Source of the DNA: Micromussa lordhowensis
Lineage: Eukaryota; Cnidaria; Anthozoa; Scleractinia; Lobophylliidae
Direction of reading: 5' to 3'
DNA: 64,000 nt
NCBI GenBank assembly: GCA_964020085.1
Contig: OZ026600.1
Coordinates: 8,263,448-8,327,447 of the forward strand
Shown here: piece by piece, positions 35,526 to 47,247 of the stretch
Position numbering within the stretch: the stretch's first letter is position 1
Layout: each line of letters begins with the position of its first letter
Translations under genes and position numbers: made by a program
The notes under the pieces: model-generated
What the model saw: only the letters and a program-made list of their open reading frames with translations
Databases searched by the model: none
Told to the model about the DNA's origin: nothing

Positions 35526-35620
35526 GATACACGAATTTAAGTACAATTTAAGAGACAAACCTGATGCCACTGAAATCATCGATATCTTCACATGTGAGGA
35601 TATCGTATCGTTTTTATGAA

Positions 35621-37835
35621 TTTGTTACTACTCGCTATACCACTGACTTTTATATAATAAACATTCATCTCAAGACGTGCGAACGCTGCTATATGAGGAC
35701 TGTCAACGGAAATCTTTCTTTTTCTCAATGTTTCTTCTGAATTTGCGCAGGCCACTGCAGTATTATACTGTATGTAGTAGAGGGTTTCACCCTCGGCATT
35801 TTTACCTAGCCACACGTTTATAAAGTCTTTGATTGATTGGTTAATTGTGTTGTTTCCCTCTTTACCTTCCTAGTTTGAATAACATTATCGACAAACTATA
35901 ACTGTTTCTGGAAGTCGTTCGAAGTACCAGTTACTAGCTAGTCCTAAAGCTCGCCAAAAGTTTCCCGAAAATTCGGCTACTTTCTATATTACTTGAGAGA
36001 CGTAAATTACGATGTGGCGATAATTCGAAGAAATTAAAAATACGAACGCTTAACTCGGCAAATATCACGATTGTTATTCTTTTCGGATAGCATTTGTATC
36101 GTAAAAGATGAAGGTAAACGGCCGAACTGCTCCTTTTCTCTGGTAATGATATTAAAAGCGGCAAACTTTTCCACGATTTTCTTCCGTATTCATTGATTCA
36201 ACTTACATTTTGACCTTGCCTGAAGTCGAACATTCAATGCTCTAATCGAGACACGTTGTTATATGTATTGTTTTAAAAAAGGTTTTCAAAAAAAGTGTTG
36301 TAGTCAGATTTCACCTACTTACGGTAAAAATATGACAGAAAATAGCCTTCGCCCTCTTACATTTCGACTCTTGATTTCGTCCAACTACCGTGTACATGTC
36401 TTGTCCGATAGTCAGATAGCATTGTCTGACAACCTAAATACTGATTTGATTTTTTTTGGCATTTGCGTGATCTCGTAAATTAAGTAATTCTGAATGTGGC
36501 CACGTGATACCCTTGAAATAGCAAATGGACACAGTGAGTACACTTTAGGGAATAATAATCGGAATCGGATAAGGATAAACAAAGCTGATTTGAAATTACG
36601 AGCACGATTAATATTGCTCTTTGAATTGTACGACACAGCGGAAACATTAAAAAGGAGGCCGTTCAACTGCACAATTGACGCTCGAATGGTGTAAGTGTAA
36701 GTGGCAAGCAGATCAATAATTGATCTGCGAGACTCTGACATAAAACACGATATTATGCGATAAGCGAAGTCAACAATTGTTTTATCATTCGCTAACAAGT
36801 TTGTTTTCATATTTAAATCGTTCTGCATATGACAGCTCAGGGAAGCAATCTGCCATTTTTCACTTAAGAGCGTGGTTACAATTACGTGTGAGCAGAATAT
36901 TATTTACAGCAAAACACAGTAGACGGTATTCCGTATCAGTAGGCTATTATTTGTAAGCAGGTATTTGCAGGTCACGTGATGGGCTCTCGGCCATTGAAAA
37001 GGAGGAAAAATGCATCGAATGAGAACAATCATTATTGTAACTGGACACCTGTAATTCGAAACCCACGTGATGGCGCGCCCATAGCCCTTTTCACGGTTAA
37101 CATCACAATATAATCTAGCATGTATGTGAGGCAATTTCGGGCAATTGTGTAGTTTTAGCCCGAAATTTCCTCGCATCCACGTTGGATTACATTGTAATAT
37201 AAATGAGATAAACTTATCGTGAAGGGCTATTACGTGACAAATGCGCGTCGAAGACCATTCACAAATAACTGCAGAAATTCTCGCGCGCTCATTGGCTAAT
37301 TTTCATTGTCAATAAGCGGACAGACACATTAATTTATAAGTTATGTTATGCGTCAACGAGCGATAGCGGACAATATTTGACAATTTGCTATCGTAAAAAA
37401 CAAATTGACGACAATGAATTTCGTCATAACGTTGTCAAAGTTTGACAATGTTATGACGAAATTCATGATCAATAACAGGAAAGACGCAGGAAAACTTGAC
37501 GTCAGTTTGTTAATATTAATAAGGAAGCGGTGTAGTTTGTAGTTGCTTCAGAAGTAAACAATTTACATACCCACTACCAGTTTTCATGTACGTAGAGAAC
37601 TGTTGAAGATAAGATATATTTCATAGTTGGTCTTATATACTAGTTCATTTCTAGTATACGTTTTGCTCGATTAGCAGGTCGTTCGTTATTTCAAGCAACT
37701 CCGCATTTAAATTCACGTTTCTTTTCAAGTTGATCTGAACTGAATTCGATGAGACTTTCCTTTAGCCTATTATTTGTTTGGAACAAATAACAGGCTGAGA
37801 AACTCATTATCTATGCCGAGGTTAGTGACGTCGCT

Positions 37836-37872
<37 letters not shown>

Positions 37873-38067
37873 CTAATTAACCAATTCAGATCGATCGATG
37901 CTTGATTGCGGAGAAACTTCTCCTTTCTGTACCTGAGTGAGTCACATTGCTTGTTATCGGTAAGGAAATGAAAACAAAACACGACAAGTTTATTAAATAT
38001 TTCAACTTATTATATGGCTGTGCCTCACAAGGACTGGGAACTACCGAATTCTCGAATTTGATTGGTT
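35621..38067. other. No gene; two small repeats
   Basis: 2.4 kb without convincing coding sequence. Holds a 53-bp near-perfect palindrome at 37414-37466 (arms ATGAATTTCGTCATAAC and its inverse) inside a repetitive CAATTTGACAAT-rich region, and an (AATC)n run at 37838-37870. The opposing frames at 36412-36828 and 36494-36694 overlap each other and look random. Confidence 0.45.
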
Positions 38068-38330
38068 CCAATCCACATTGAGCGGTCCGGGTTCGAGCCC
38101 CTGGCCGGGGACATTGTGTTGTGTTCATAGGCCAGACACTTTACTCTCACAGTGCCTCTCTCCACCCAGGTGTATAAATGGGTACCGGCGACTTATAATG
38201 CTGGGAGTAACCCGCGGGCGATTGACTAGCATCCCATCCTGGGGGAAGTAGAAATACTCCAGCCGCTTCTTGCTACAGAAACCTGGATTAGCTGGGCCCC
38301 TTACACAGACATAACCTTTACTTTACTTCC
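38068..38330 (+). mobile_element. SINE with tRNA-type B box and conserved core
   Basis: A B box GGTTCGAGCCC near 38091 is followed by GGCCAGACACTTTACTCTCA, then CCTCTCTCCACCCAGGTG and AAATGGGTACCGGCGAC. This is the conserved central (Nin-DC-like) domain shared by many invertebrate SINEs. The tail runs through CCTGGATTAGCTGGGCCCC. The overlapping minus-strand frame 37886-38128 is not a gene. Confidence 0.65.
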
Positions 38331-41163
38331 CTCCCCACCCGGTCATCATGCGAAAGCAAACTATAAAGAGCGCCAAATTTGGAACAACTTACATCTAGCC
38401 AACGTTGCTTTCAACTTTACAGTGAAGAAACGTACCTAAAGTGATGTTTCTCGACCTAGTAACGCCTTATTACGTCGAAAAGTGTTCGGGTGACTCAATG
38501 CTGTTCACAGTTACTGTGACAACTATTATTTGTTTTTCCTAGCATATCACTATACTGAAAGTAAAATGAATTTTTTTAGTCTCATGAAAATATCGATATA
38601 TCAATGTTCTAACATGGCTTCGAGAATATCAGGCCAAAATCCATTTTTTTTTAAGAGAGACCGGCATAGATACAAAGGAAACACCACCAAATGTAGAATT
38701 TTGACCTGAAAGCCTCGGAAACGTATTAGAATACATGGCCTATTCACTTTCTTGGTAATAGCAAATGAGAAGTTTTCACTTAGTAAACCCCTGTTAATTT
38801 GCAATATTGTTGTTGTTATCTATGACTTTTTTAATCTGATTGTAGAAGCGTCAGTTTTCGACATGTTTGCAGAGTCGTCATTACTAAAAGCGTCCGTCGC
38901 GAAGCAATATACAAACGACCTTCTTAATTGTGTCGGGCGCAACTGAAAATTCTAATCAGTGTGATTTTTGCTAACTTTCCCTCGGCTAGTTTTAAAGTTA
39001 ATGTATCATAAAACTGCCAAGAAGTCGATACGTCAGAGTTCTGTGGAAAAAAGGCGAAACAGACGATCTTAATTATATTCTCTTTCATCGCTCAAACTGC
39101 ATTGAAATCAGGAAAAACAGTAATTACTATTTCTTCATGACATACCAGTTTTTCTTCTTTCATTTTTCTGTTCACTGTGGTAATTGTGGTTCCAAAAGTC
39201 ATTTGTTCAGAATCTGAGACTCCTTCACAAGTTTCAATTTTTGAACATCATGGGGCTTTTGCTTTAGAGCCAGGGAAAAACTGTAATTCCATTATTGCCT
39301 GTCAACCAGGTCGACATCCTCATTATTTCTTCTCTCGTAAATACGTATACGTTCATTGTCCATTATGGCCCGTTCAGCACTCCATTGCGGTGAAACATTT
39401 TTTTTCTTATCGAATATTCAGTTGCAATTTTGTAGCATCTCTTACTGACTGAAGATAACGAAAAGTTGTTTCAAAACCAACAAATACAGTTATCAAATGT
39501 CTCATGTAGTACTTCCAGATCAGTGTTAAACACGAAATTATTTTCCCATTTTAAGGAAAGTAATGTGAATTACACTTTACTGATCTATCTTCAGACTTCA
39601 AAGCGTTTACGGTTTCAATCTTGTAATGCGAGTTGTCTGGGATTTTTTTTTTTAACTTTGTCTAATGTGGCAGTTTTGGACTCAATTAATCACGGCTAAA
39701 AGGAAGACAGCAATAATAATAATTATACTTACACTATCCTTTTAGCTACGATCAAGCAAGGACAAGCGGGAGCTCTTTCTGCAAGCCTTCTAGCTAATTG
39801 CCGAAAGTATTTAGTTTTTCACGGTAATGAATTTCAAAATGTGTGTTTTACTGCACCTTGTTTGTGTAACTAATGGCAAGAAAGGTAAACAGAGATGCTG
39901 AATGTCAGAACGTATTTTCAAAGACTGACTGATTCTATAAACCGCGAATTCGAGCACAAATGAAATGTCTCACCATGTTCAAACACCAGAGAATGTCATT
40001 TAGCCTGTGTTTACTCGAGAGTGGAATAAAAGTACACGGTGAAGTTTGAAAAGAAAAATGTTTTTACCAATGTCTTAATCCCGCTGCAAACAAATTGCAT
40101 TTACATTTATGAAAAAGATGAAAAAAAAACGTGTCACCAATATTAAAATATAAGTACAAAATCTTTAGCTGGTTTCAGATGAGAGCTTGGTCGGATAAAA
40201 CTTTCATGTTGACGTTTGTGAATTGTCGATACCAACTGGCTCTTTCCAGAGCACGTTGCAAAGAAATTCCAGCAAATACCTTTTACTGTAAAATTCTAAG
40301 TTTTATTTAATCACCTTTTTCTTAATTAACACTCTTTATATTACTAAATAAATAATATTCAGGACCGTTCACTCATAAAACTAAAAACACTTACTATTAG
40401 TGGCCTTTTTTTCCCACTTAAGAATGGAAGATCAGTTGCATCAATTTTATGTAACTAGTCTACGTATTTTATATTTCAAAAGAATTAGTTTTTCAAAAGC
40501 CATTTCTTTCAAAAGGATGCAGAAGCGGTAAAGATGAAGAAGCAGGAGGCGGCACAAGGGGAGGGAGGGGGTTGACACATTGGTTGTCGTTAGCAACATT
40601 AATGACGTCAATACGACGCAATAGGCATTGTAAACGTCCGCCATCTTGGACCCACCATTTCTCTCTGTAAATCTATCATTTCCTCATATCTACCCATGCT
40701 TTAACATTATTCCATAAAAGAAAAAAACTAAACTTGTAGTCCTCCTGCTTCGTTCTCGAGGTAAATTATAGGACCATCGAAACATGGAACTACTATAATT
40801 TTTAGATCTGTACTTGAGTTTTGCAGCTAATCAGTCAGTCTGATCGACAACTCTTATCATCCGCACGAAAACCAATTGAGATATACATGTAAGATTACAA
40901 TTTATACTATCAAATCGGCCGTATTTATGGCACAGTTGGCAATTGAATTCAAAGCGGTTCATTTGCTCTTCATTATAGTTCTGAAGCTGTTTTTTTGTTC
41001 TCCTTTTTCAATCCATTGTTGAACGAAATAAAGATTGTAATAGTTTTTGAGAATAAGTCTCTTTTTTCCAACTCGTGCTTGTCTTAGATCATTCATCGGA
41101 AAATGGTAAATTTAAAGTTAAGCTGTCTAACCAAGCTTGTAATTTAAAATCAACTTTGCAATA
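38331..41163. other. No gene recognised
   Basis: 2.8 kb AT-rich. Frames at 38752-38946, 39177-39452 and 39466-39699 show no domain. A CpG-containing CCGCCATCTTGGACC stretch near 40639 could be promoter-like but has no transcript partner. Confidence 0.35.
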
Positions 41164-41339
41164 TATAGACCCTTTTCACAAATGGCGCCGTTATTTGAAT
41201 AACAATACTTAGGCTCACATCTACGTGAAAAATCCTGTCTGGAAACTTAACATAGGTACGAGGCTAGGGATGTACGAGGCTAAAGATGTACAAAGTATTG
41301 TTACTCAAATACAGGAGCCATTTATGCAAAGGGTCTATA
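41164..41339. mobile_element. MITE with TATAGACCC ends
   Basis: 176 bp. Left end TATAGACCCTTTTCACAAATGGC, allowing mismatches, is inverted at the right end as GCCATTTATGCAAAGGGTCTATA (to 41339); inner AACAATACTT pairs with AAGTATTGTT. The TA dinucleotides at both ends suggest a Tc1/mariner-type insertion. Confidence 0.7.
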
Positions 41340-41668
41340 CATTTGCACTTGGCTACCAGTCCTTAGCAATGCCACTGCATAATTGTCAAAAGCGGAAGTA
41401 CAAATAGGTAGTACAAGTGTATTGCGGCATCAAAAAAATTGTTGATATTTTGCTATGACTATGAGAGCAAGAGCCATGTTGTGCTAAGCCTTTCTTGCAT
41501 CACTTGAACCTTTTTCAGTTCTCGTTATCCAATCGAACTAATATAATGTGATCACCAGAGAGTATTTCACTTGACTAATTTGTCACTCCAGAAATGCTCT
41601 CAAATGGTCTTTGCTCCCTTGACTGCATTATATTATCAAAATATTTTGTTCAAACCCTTTATATTTCT

Positions 41669-44600
41669 TTAGCTTTCATTTCTTCTTTTAAGGGTACACA
41701 ATACACCTCCTTTTGGCCTCAAAGTCAGCCTCTCTTCATGTTTCATCTCGTCTTGACCTGGACACAGGCTCAATTCAAACTCCTGCAGCAATCTTGCCAT
41801 GAACACTCGAGCCTCAAACTGAGCAAATGTCTGCCCAATGCAGGTCCTTGGACCAAGTGAAAACGGAAAGAACACAGAGTGTGGAATCTCGCCTTTTACT
41901 GCAGCTGAAAATCGATCAGGGTCAAACTTATCTGGTTCCTCCCATGCTTCAGAATAACGGTGCATTATAAAAGCACTAATATTTACGGAGGTTCCCCGCG
42001 GGAGGAGGTAACCTCCGACGTTTTCGTCTTTCGTGGTAACTCGTGTAGTGCCTGCCACTGGAGGATGAAGTCTCAAACTTTCCTTGAGCGTCTGTCCAAG
42101 GAATTGAAGGTTTCCTAAGTCCACGTACTCTACAAATTGACGGTAACCTAGCACAGCTTCAATTTCTTGAATAACTCTGAAAGAGGTGTTAACAGATGTT
42201 AGAGTGCTCTGTAAATACTATAGTCAGATATATATGTCGCTCTCTTCATAGCCTGAGTTTTAAACTGTAAAATTCTACCCTGATGTCATGGCTCTACAGG
42301 GCTTAATCCTGAGCCCCCAAATCCCACCACACCCCTCTCCCCAAGTCTTTTAAACATGCAAGGTCCCCAAGCTGGAATCGTGATGCCCTTGAACATGGAA
42401 AAATTGACCATGTGAAGGGGATGATCATCTGGCAATCATTTACATTAATGTTCCAGTTCCGCTTAACTAACTTAGTTACTGTAAGACCTAATTAATAAAG
42501 AACAAAGACACGTTTGGCGTAATTAGGGGGAACACCGCTCAGTGGTTGGCATGACAGACAACTTCCCATAGCGTGACAATTAAAAGGCACTACGAGCTGC
42601 AAAGCAGCAACGCGCCACGACAGATAACATCTAGGAGCGCTACGAGCTGAAGCTTAGGCCGGCCACGCGCTACAGTGAAGCAAAAACGGCTCGAACCTAA
42701 AACCAGCAACGCGCAAAGGTATACGAAACGCCGACCGATGAAGCCTCACTTATCTCCCCAGCAGTGCTGGATCGGACAAGAGTATTGGCAGCTAGGTCGA
42801 AGGACATAAAACTGAGAACGTAAACAAATACAAAGCGAGGCTTGGGGAAGTCGCTGTGGAGACTTAACCGAACCAAAGCTGAGAGAGGTGACCCCGGTTT
42901 ATTGAATATAACAGAAGAACAAAACCCCCCAAGGGAGGGAGGGAGGGAATTGAAATACAAATTCACTTAAAATGTGAGTAGTAGCTCAGGCGCAGCTAAG
43001 AAAATATGACTTAATGGACCTTGAACAGGGACTTTTATAGCTAGACAGAGCCTGAAGGGGATGATCATCTGGCAATCATTTACATGTAAAGATCAGACGA
43101 CCTAACAATGCAAGAGGCCTTGTACACAAATTGAAAGTCACACAAGCTATATTAATCTAAATTATTACTCTGTTCAAATAGTACACAGGTGTTGCACAGG
43201 ATGATGCCAAATTCCTAAACTGATGTGGTTATTTTTCGTACCTGTTTTCAATATCAGGATGTTTTAGTATTTCATAAAGGGTGAAAGACAACTGGTTTGA
43301 TGTAGTCTCTTGACCTATTTTAAACACAAATATACATGTAAGCAATATTAAGTACATTGTCACATGAATTAATGAAATGAAATCCATGAGTGACTTAGTG
43401 ACTGACTGGCTGACTAACTGAATGATTGATTGACTGACTGGCATAGTGACTGGCTGGCTGATTGGCTGACTGTGGTTGGCTGGTTAATTAAAGTACTGAC
43501 TGACTGACTGACTGACTGACTGGCTAGCTGGCTAGCTGGCTGGCAGGCTGGCTGGTTGGCTGGCCGACTGACTGACTGGCTGGCTGGCTGGCTGGTTGAT
43601 TGGCTGGCTGACTGGCTGACTGACTGACTGAAGGACTGACTGACTGACTGACTGGCTGGCTGGCTGGCTGGCTGACAGACTGACTAACTGATTGACTGAA
43701 TGGCTGGCTGACTGGCTGACTGACTAACTGTCTGTCTAGCTGAAAATGTCACAATGAAAATGGAGCATGTAGCATTTGAAAGTAAAGCCTCTTTAGCCCA
43801 ACTGGCTGATAGCTCTTTGTGCTTAACTCAAGTTTCTGTAGCGAGAAGAAGCTAACAGTATTGCTACTCTCCAGGGTGGGATGCTACTCCATCACATGTT
43901 ACTCCCCAACATTCTGTCAGGCTCCAACAATTTGACGGCAACCATTTACACTTCTGGGCAGAGATAGTTAACTGCCTTGCACACGATGCAGCACAATGTA
44001 CCCGGCTCAGACCACTCAATCTGAGGTGCAGTGCACTGGCAATTAGACTACTGTGCCTCCTGTGACGTAACATTGAGATGTACTAATAAACATTGTCCAT
44101 GGATGACTGACCATAAAATTGAGGTTGCATAAGATGGAGATGCATAAATGTTTTTATACAGATCTTGTACTGACCCCTAGAATTGAATGTTGGGACATGC
44201 AGAAACTACATGCTGACTGTATATGAAACAGGTTTACTCAGATACAGTAGACAATAAGATAGATTGCTGCAAGTACATGTACATGAAGGGTGGAAAAAAA
44301 GGAAAATTAAGACTCAGTACATTCTGTATGACACAAAATAAATATTACCAGCAACAAAGAAGGTGGCAAAATCGTCTATCAGATCTTCAACTGTTATGCT
44401 TGGTTCTTTTTCAGCTACACTTAAGATATGGGCAAGAATATCAGGTGGAGTGTTTTCTCCTCGCAACACAGCTTCCTGTCGCTCAAGGATCACCTTCCTT
44501 GCAAAGTTACGAATAAACTGGCAAGCTTGAGTCACACTTCTTTGGAATGGAAATGTTGACACTGAGATTCTCCAAAATGGACTGCGCAGGCTTTGTTGCA

Positions 44601-47247
44601 TCCCTTCTAGACATTTGGAAACTGCTGATGGAAATGGACTGTTGGCATCTCTGATTGTATCAATATCAACATTGAATGCAACCTGTGTTTACAAAAATGT
44701 AACAAATCTTACTATACATGTACGTCACTAAAACAAAGCCTACAGTAAATGTAAAAAATGTATCCAAGCATTTCATTAGTGAATTCACCAAGAGGGCAGC
44801 TGGTTTTCACAAAACCATTTGAACTACAGACTTCTAATATGAGAAAAACTAGATGTATAATTTGAGTATCATGTCTCCCATTACAACTTAAGGAGCGGAG
44901 GTTGTAATCTTGTTTAACCTTCAGAACCTTCCTATAACAACTGGTACTACCATAATTCTTTCCAAAAAAGGTTACACATCTATGAAATAAACTTGCTACA
45001 TATATTAAACAGTCACCTAATTTAAATGAATTTCACAAGAACTTAGAAACTTTTAATGTTCTAAAATTCAGGGCTAGTTGTAAATGTGATTACTATCAAT
45101 CTTAAATTCATTTTTTTTCTAATAATTATTGTTTTATTAGCACTATTGAGAGATGTCACAGTAAATATATCTACAACACAGTAAATATATTGTATAAGTA
45201 TTGCCCTTTTATTTATAATTTTATCTATTTGAATGTTTTTCTCGTATGTTTTTCTTTTTGTCATGTGTTTCATACATGAACCTCTGGCTTGGATACCAAG
45301 GACAACCTCTTCCCATGCATGGCACTAATAAATTGATTGATTAAGATGGTCAAAACAGGCGGGCAAACTTGTCCTCAAAACTGGTCAATTTTCCCAGTGC
45401 CTGCCCTGAATGAAACCCTTGTGTTATGGGTACAGTATGTTACTGTTTAGGGGACAATTGATTTTATTACTTATTACCAAAAAAACTTAAGTTACTTACA
45501 TCACTATCACTACTTACAAATTACAGTACCAGTCAACATTGGTTACAACGCTAACAATATAACAACCTCTTTAACAGGAGTGAATACAAAATAACAGTGA
45601 TATTACTACTTATATTACTTATTAGTTACATGTAAGATGAGTGAAAAATATAGGGCCATGAAATACTACCTTAAAGCTGTTCAAATGAAAACAAAATAAA
45701 ATGATTGTGTTCTGAAAACAGTCTTGGAATGATTTTGCTTCCAGGAGTTCATTGCATTTTTTAAAAGCTATGCAATATTTTGAACCCCATGTTTTCCAAC
45801 TCTCAAAGGAATAAATAAAAGGTTCAAATTCCCAGGCATTTAAGATGCATGAAGCAAATAGTATAACAAATTTAACATAGATGTACTTTGAGTTAGGAGA
45901 TCGTGATGAGTTCAAGATAACTAGGTAGCAAGGTTCAAGTCCATTTCAGCAAAGATTTCTATTCCAGTCTGACATTTCTTTTCCATAATAATAATACTAT
46001 ATGTGGGTTATTGACCAAGCATGAGGTCAAGATGGCTGGATATTGACCAAGTTCTTTTTCTCTGTGTTTATGGAAATGTTTATCCAGTCATCTTGACTGA
46101 ACAAGCTTCGTCAATAAAGGATTTATTATATGGAAAAAGTACACTATTCTCTTGCGGGACACAGCAATCTTACTTGTGGGATGACAGGAGTAGAGCTGGA
46201 GGGCCATGCAAGAGCTGATATTAATTTATCTGAGGTTTTAACAAAGACTCTGTATCCTTAAAGATGATTTCCAGTCCGTACTGTACACTTTCAAGAGTTT
46301 GTTTGCATTTTTTGTTTTGCTTCATGTAAGACATCACAAAATGTAAACACTTTGCAACTACTTACATGAGGTATATTCAAAGTCTCAAAACAAACGCCAT
46401 TATGGATGCAAACCAGTCAAGGCTTTATGCTTCGTTCTTTCTCACGTCACTTGACGAAACAACTTTGCAGCTGTAAAAATCAATAACGCTGTTGGATAAA
46501 GAACTTGAAAGGTGTCAAAGATTAAGACATGAGGTTCATAACGAATATCGATTCGCATTCCATCGAGTGAGAACTTATGTGTATAAACATTAGGGTGCTA
46601 AGACTGTGCAGTACGGACTGGAAATCATCTTTAAATGTAACCAGTACCTTGCCAATAACATCAAGGGTTACTCGAGCAAACTCTTGCGCCATATCAACAA
46701 CAGTTTTGCCATCAGCCATTTTTTCCAACTTGGCAAGGAACAAGTCGCAGCTGCTGTTAAACGCAGGCATCAGGTTCATTAAATAGCGGCGATGAAATGC
46801 CGGGTTAAGAAGTGCTCTTCGCCTCTGCCAAACTTCGTGATCGACCTCGTTCAGTACACCTCGCCCTGCCATGCGCTGCCCAAACGGATAGGCCAGATGA
46901 TCGTAGACGACACGATTCTTAGGCAAATTAAGATTGATCAAACACTTTCGTACGAGTTCAGGATCAGATACAAAGGTGAACGGTCTATGGTACGCCCACA
47001 TTAGAACTACAGGGCCGTATATACGATGCAGGTCGTCCATTACTTCGTGTACAATCTTCCCTCGCTCTCTTTCACGCAAAATGTGAGGAATGTTACCTGA
47101 GAAAAAACCATCTCTCTTTGGACCGGGCAGATGGCTGTACTTCCAGTGGAGGTAGGCAAAGTAAAGTGAAATTGTCGCGATTATCAAGGATAGCAAAGAA
47201 ACAACTGCAATAACGAACAGGGAAAAAACTACAGCGAACGTCGCCAT
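41669..47247 (-). CDS. Cytochrome P450, CYP46A (cholesterol 24-hydroxylase)-like, 4 exons (504 aa)
   Basis: Exons (minus): 47247-46648, 44682-44349, 43314-43242, 42176-41669, all GT-AG with matching phases; 504 aa is normal for a microsomal P450. The start is the ATG at 47247, since the longer frame opens at TTG. An N-terminal membrane anchor (VVFSLFVIAVVSLLSLIIAT, about 6-25) precedes the HLPGPK hinge. AGQETT at 311-316, split by intron 2, is the oxygen-binding I-helix motif. KESLR at 367-371 supplies ExxR. FDPDRF precedes FSLGPRTCIG, with heme-ligand Cys448. Exon alignment through EIEAVLGYRQFVEYVDLGNL supports CYP46A over other clans. The enzyme would be ER-anchored and hydroxylate a sterol with NADPH-P450 reductase; the actual substrate is unknown. 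Introns hold repeats (43386-43745, 42413-43085, 46258-46634). I see no disabling change. Confidence 0.93.
42413..43085 (-). mobile_element. LTR-like insertion between 33-bp direct repeats
   Basis: An identical 33-base sequence beginning TGAAGGGGATGATCATCTGG occurs at 42413-42445 and 43053-43085. The DNA between, read on the minus strand, has a TATA box (CTATAAAAG, 43040-43032) and an AATAAA (42903-42898) 130-140 bases downstream, the layout of a retrotransposon LTR. No internal region or coding sequence is present. A solo LTR or a partial tandem duplication are both possible. It lies in intron 3 of the P450 gene. Confidence 0.45.
43386..43745. repeat. (GACT)n/(GGCT)n tetranucleotide repeat in P450 intron 2
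   Basis: About 360 bases of GACTGACT and GGCTGGCT blocks alternating irregularly, with occasional GATT, AACT and TAGC variants. It begins about 70 bases upstream (gene orientation) of the exon 3 acceptor. Likely highly polymorphic in length. Confidence 0.9.
46258..46634. repeat. 26-bp perfect inverted repeat beside the P450 exon 1 donor
   Basis: TTAAAGATGATTTCCAGTCC then GTACTG (46258-46283) is exactly inverted at 46609-46634, separated by 325 bases. The right arm ends 13 bases from the intron 1 donor (GT at 46647-46646). It could be the terminal repeats of a MITE, or a stem able to form in the pre-mRNA. Confidence 0.65.

Noticed and set aside
35323..35619. 98-codon plus and 92-codon minus ORFs with repeated FPKIS/SEIFGK words
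   Set aside because: Both strands are open because of a short-period minisatellite; no domain.
37838..37870. CRISPR-like regular repeats
   Set aside because: (AATC)n microsatellite; no spacers. No CRISPR array exists in this window.
43229..43444. 71-codon ORF starting with repeated SQS residues as a separate gene
   Set aside because: Its first part is the translated tetranucleotide repeat and intron; only 43242-43314 is P450 exon 3.
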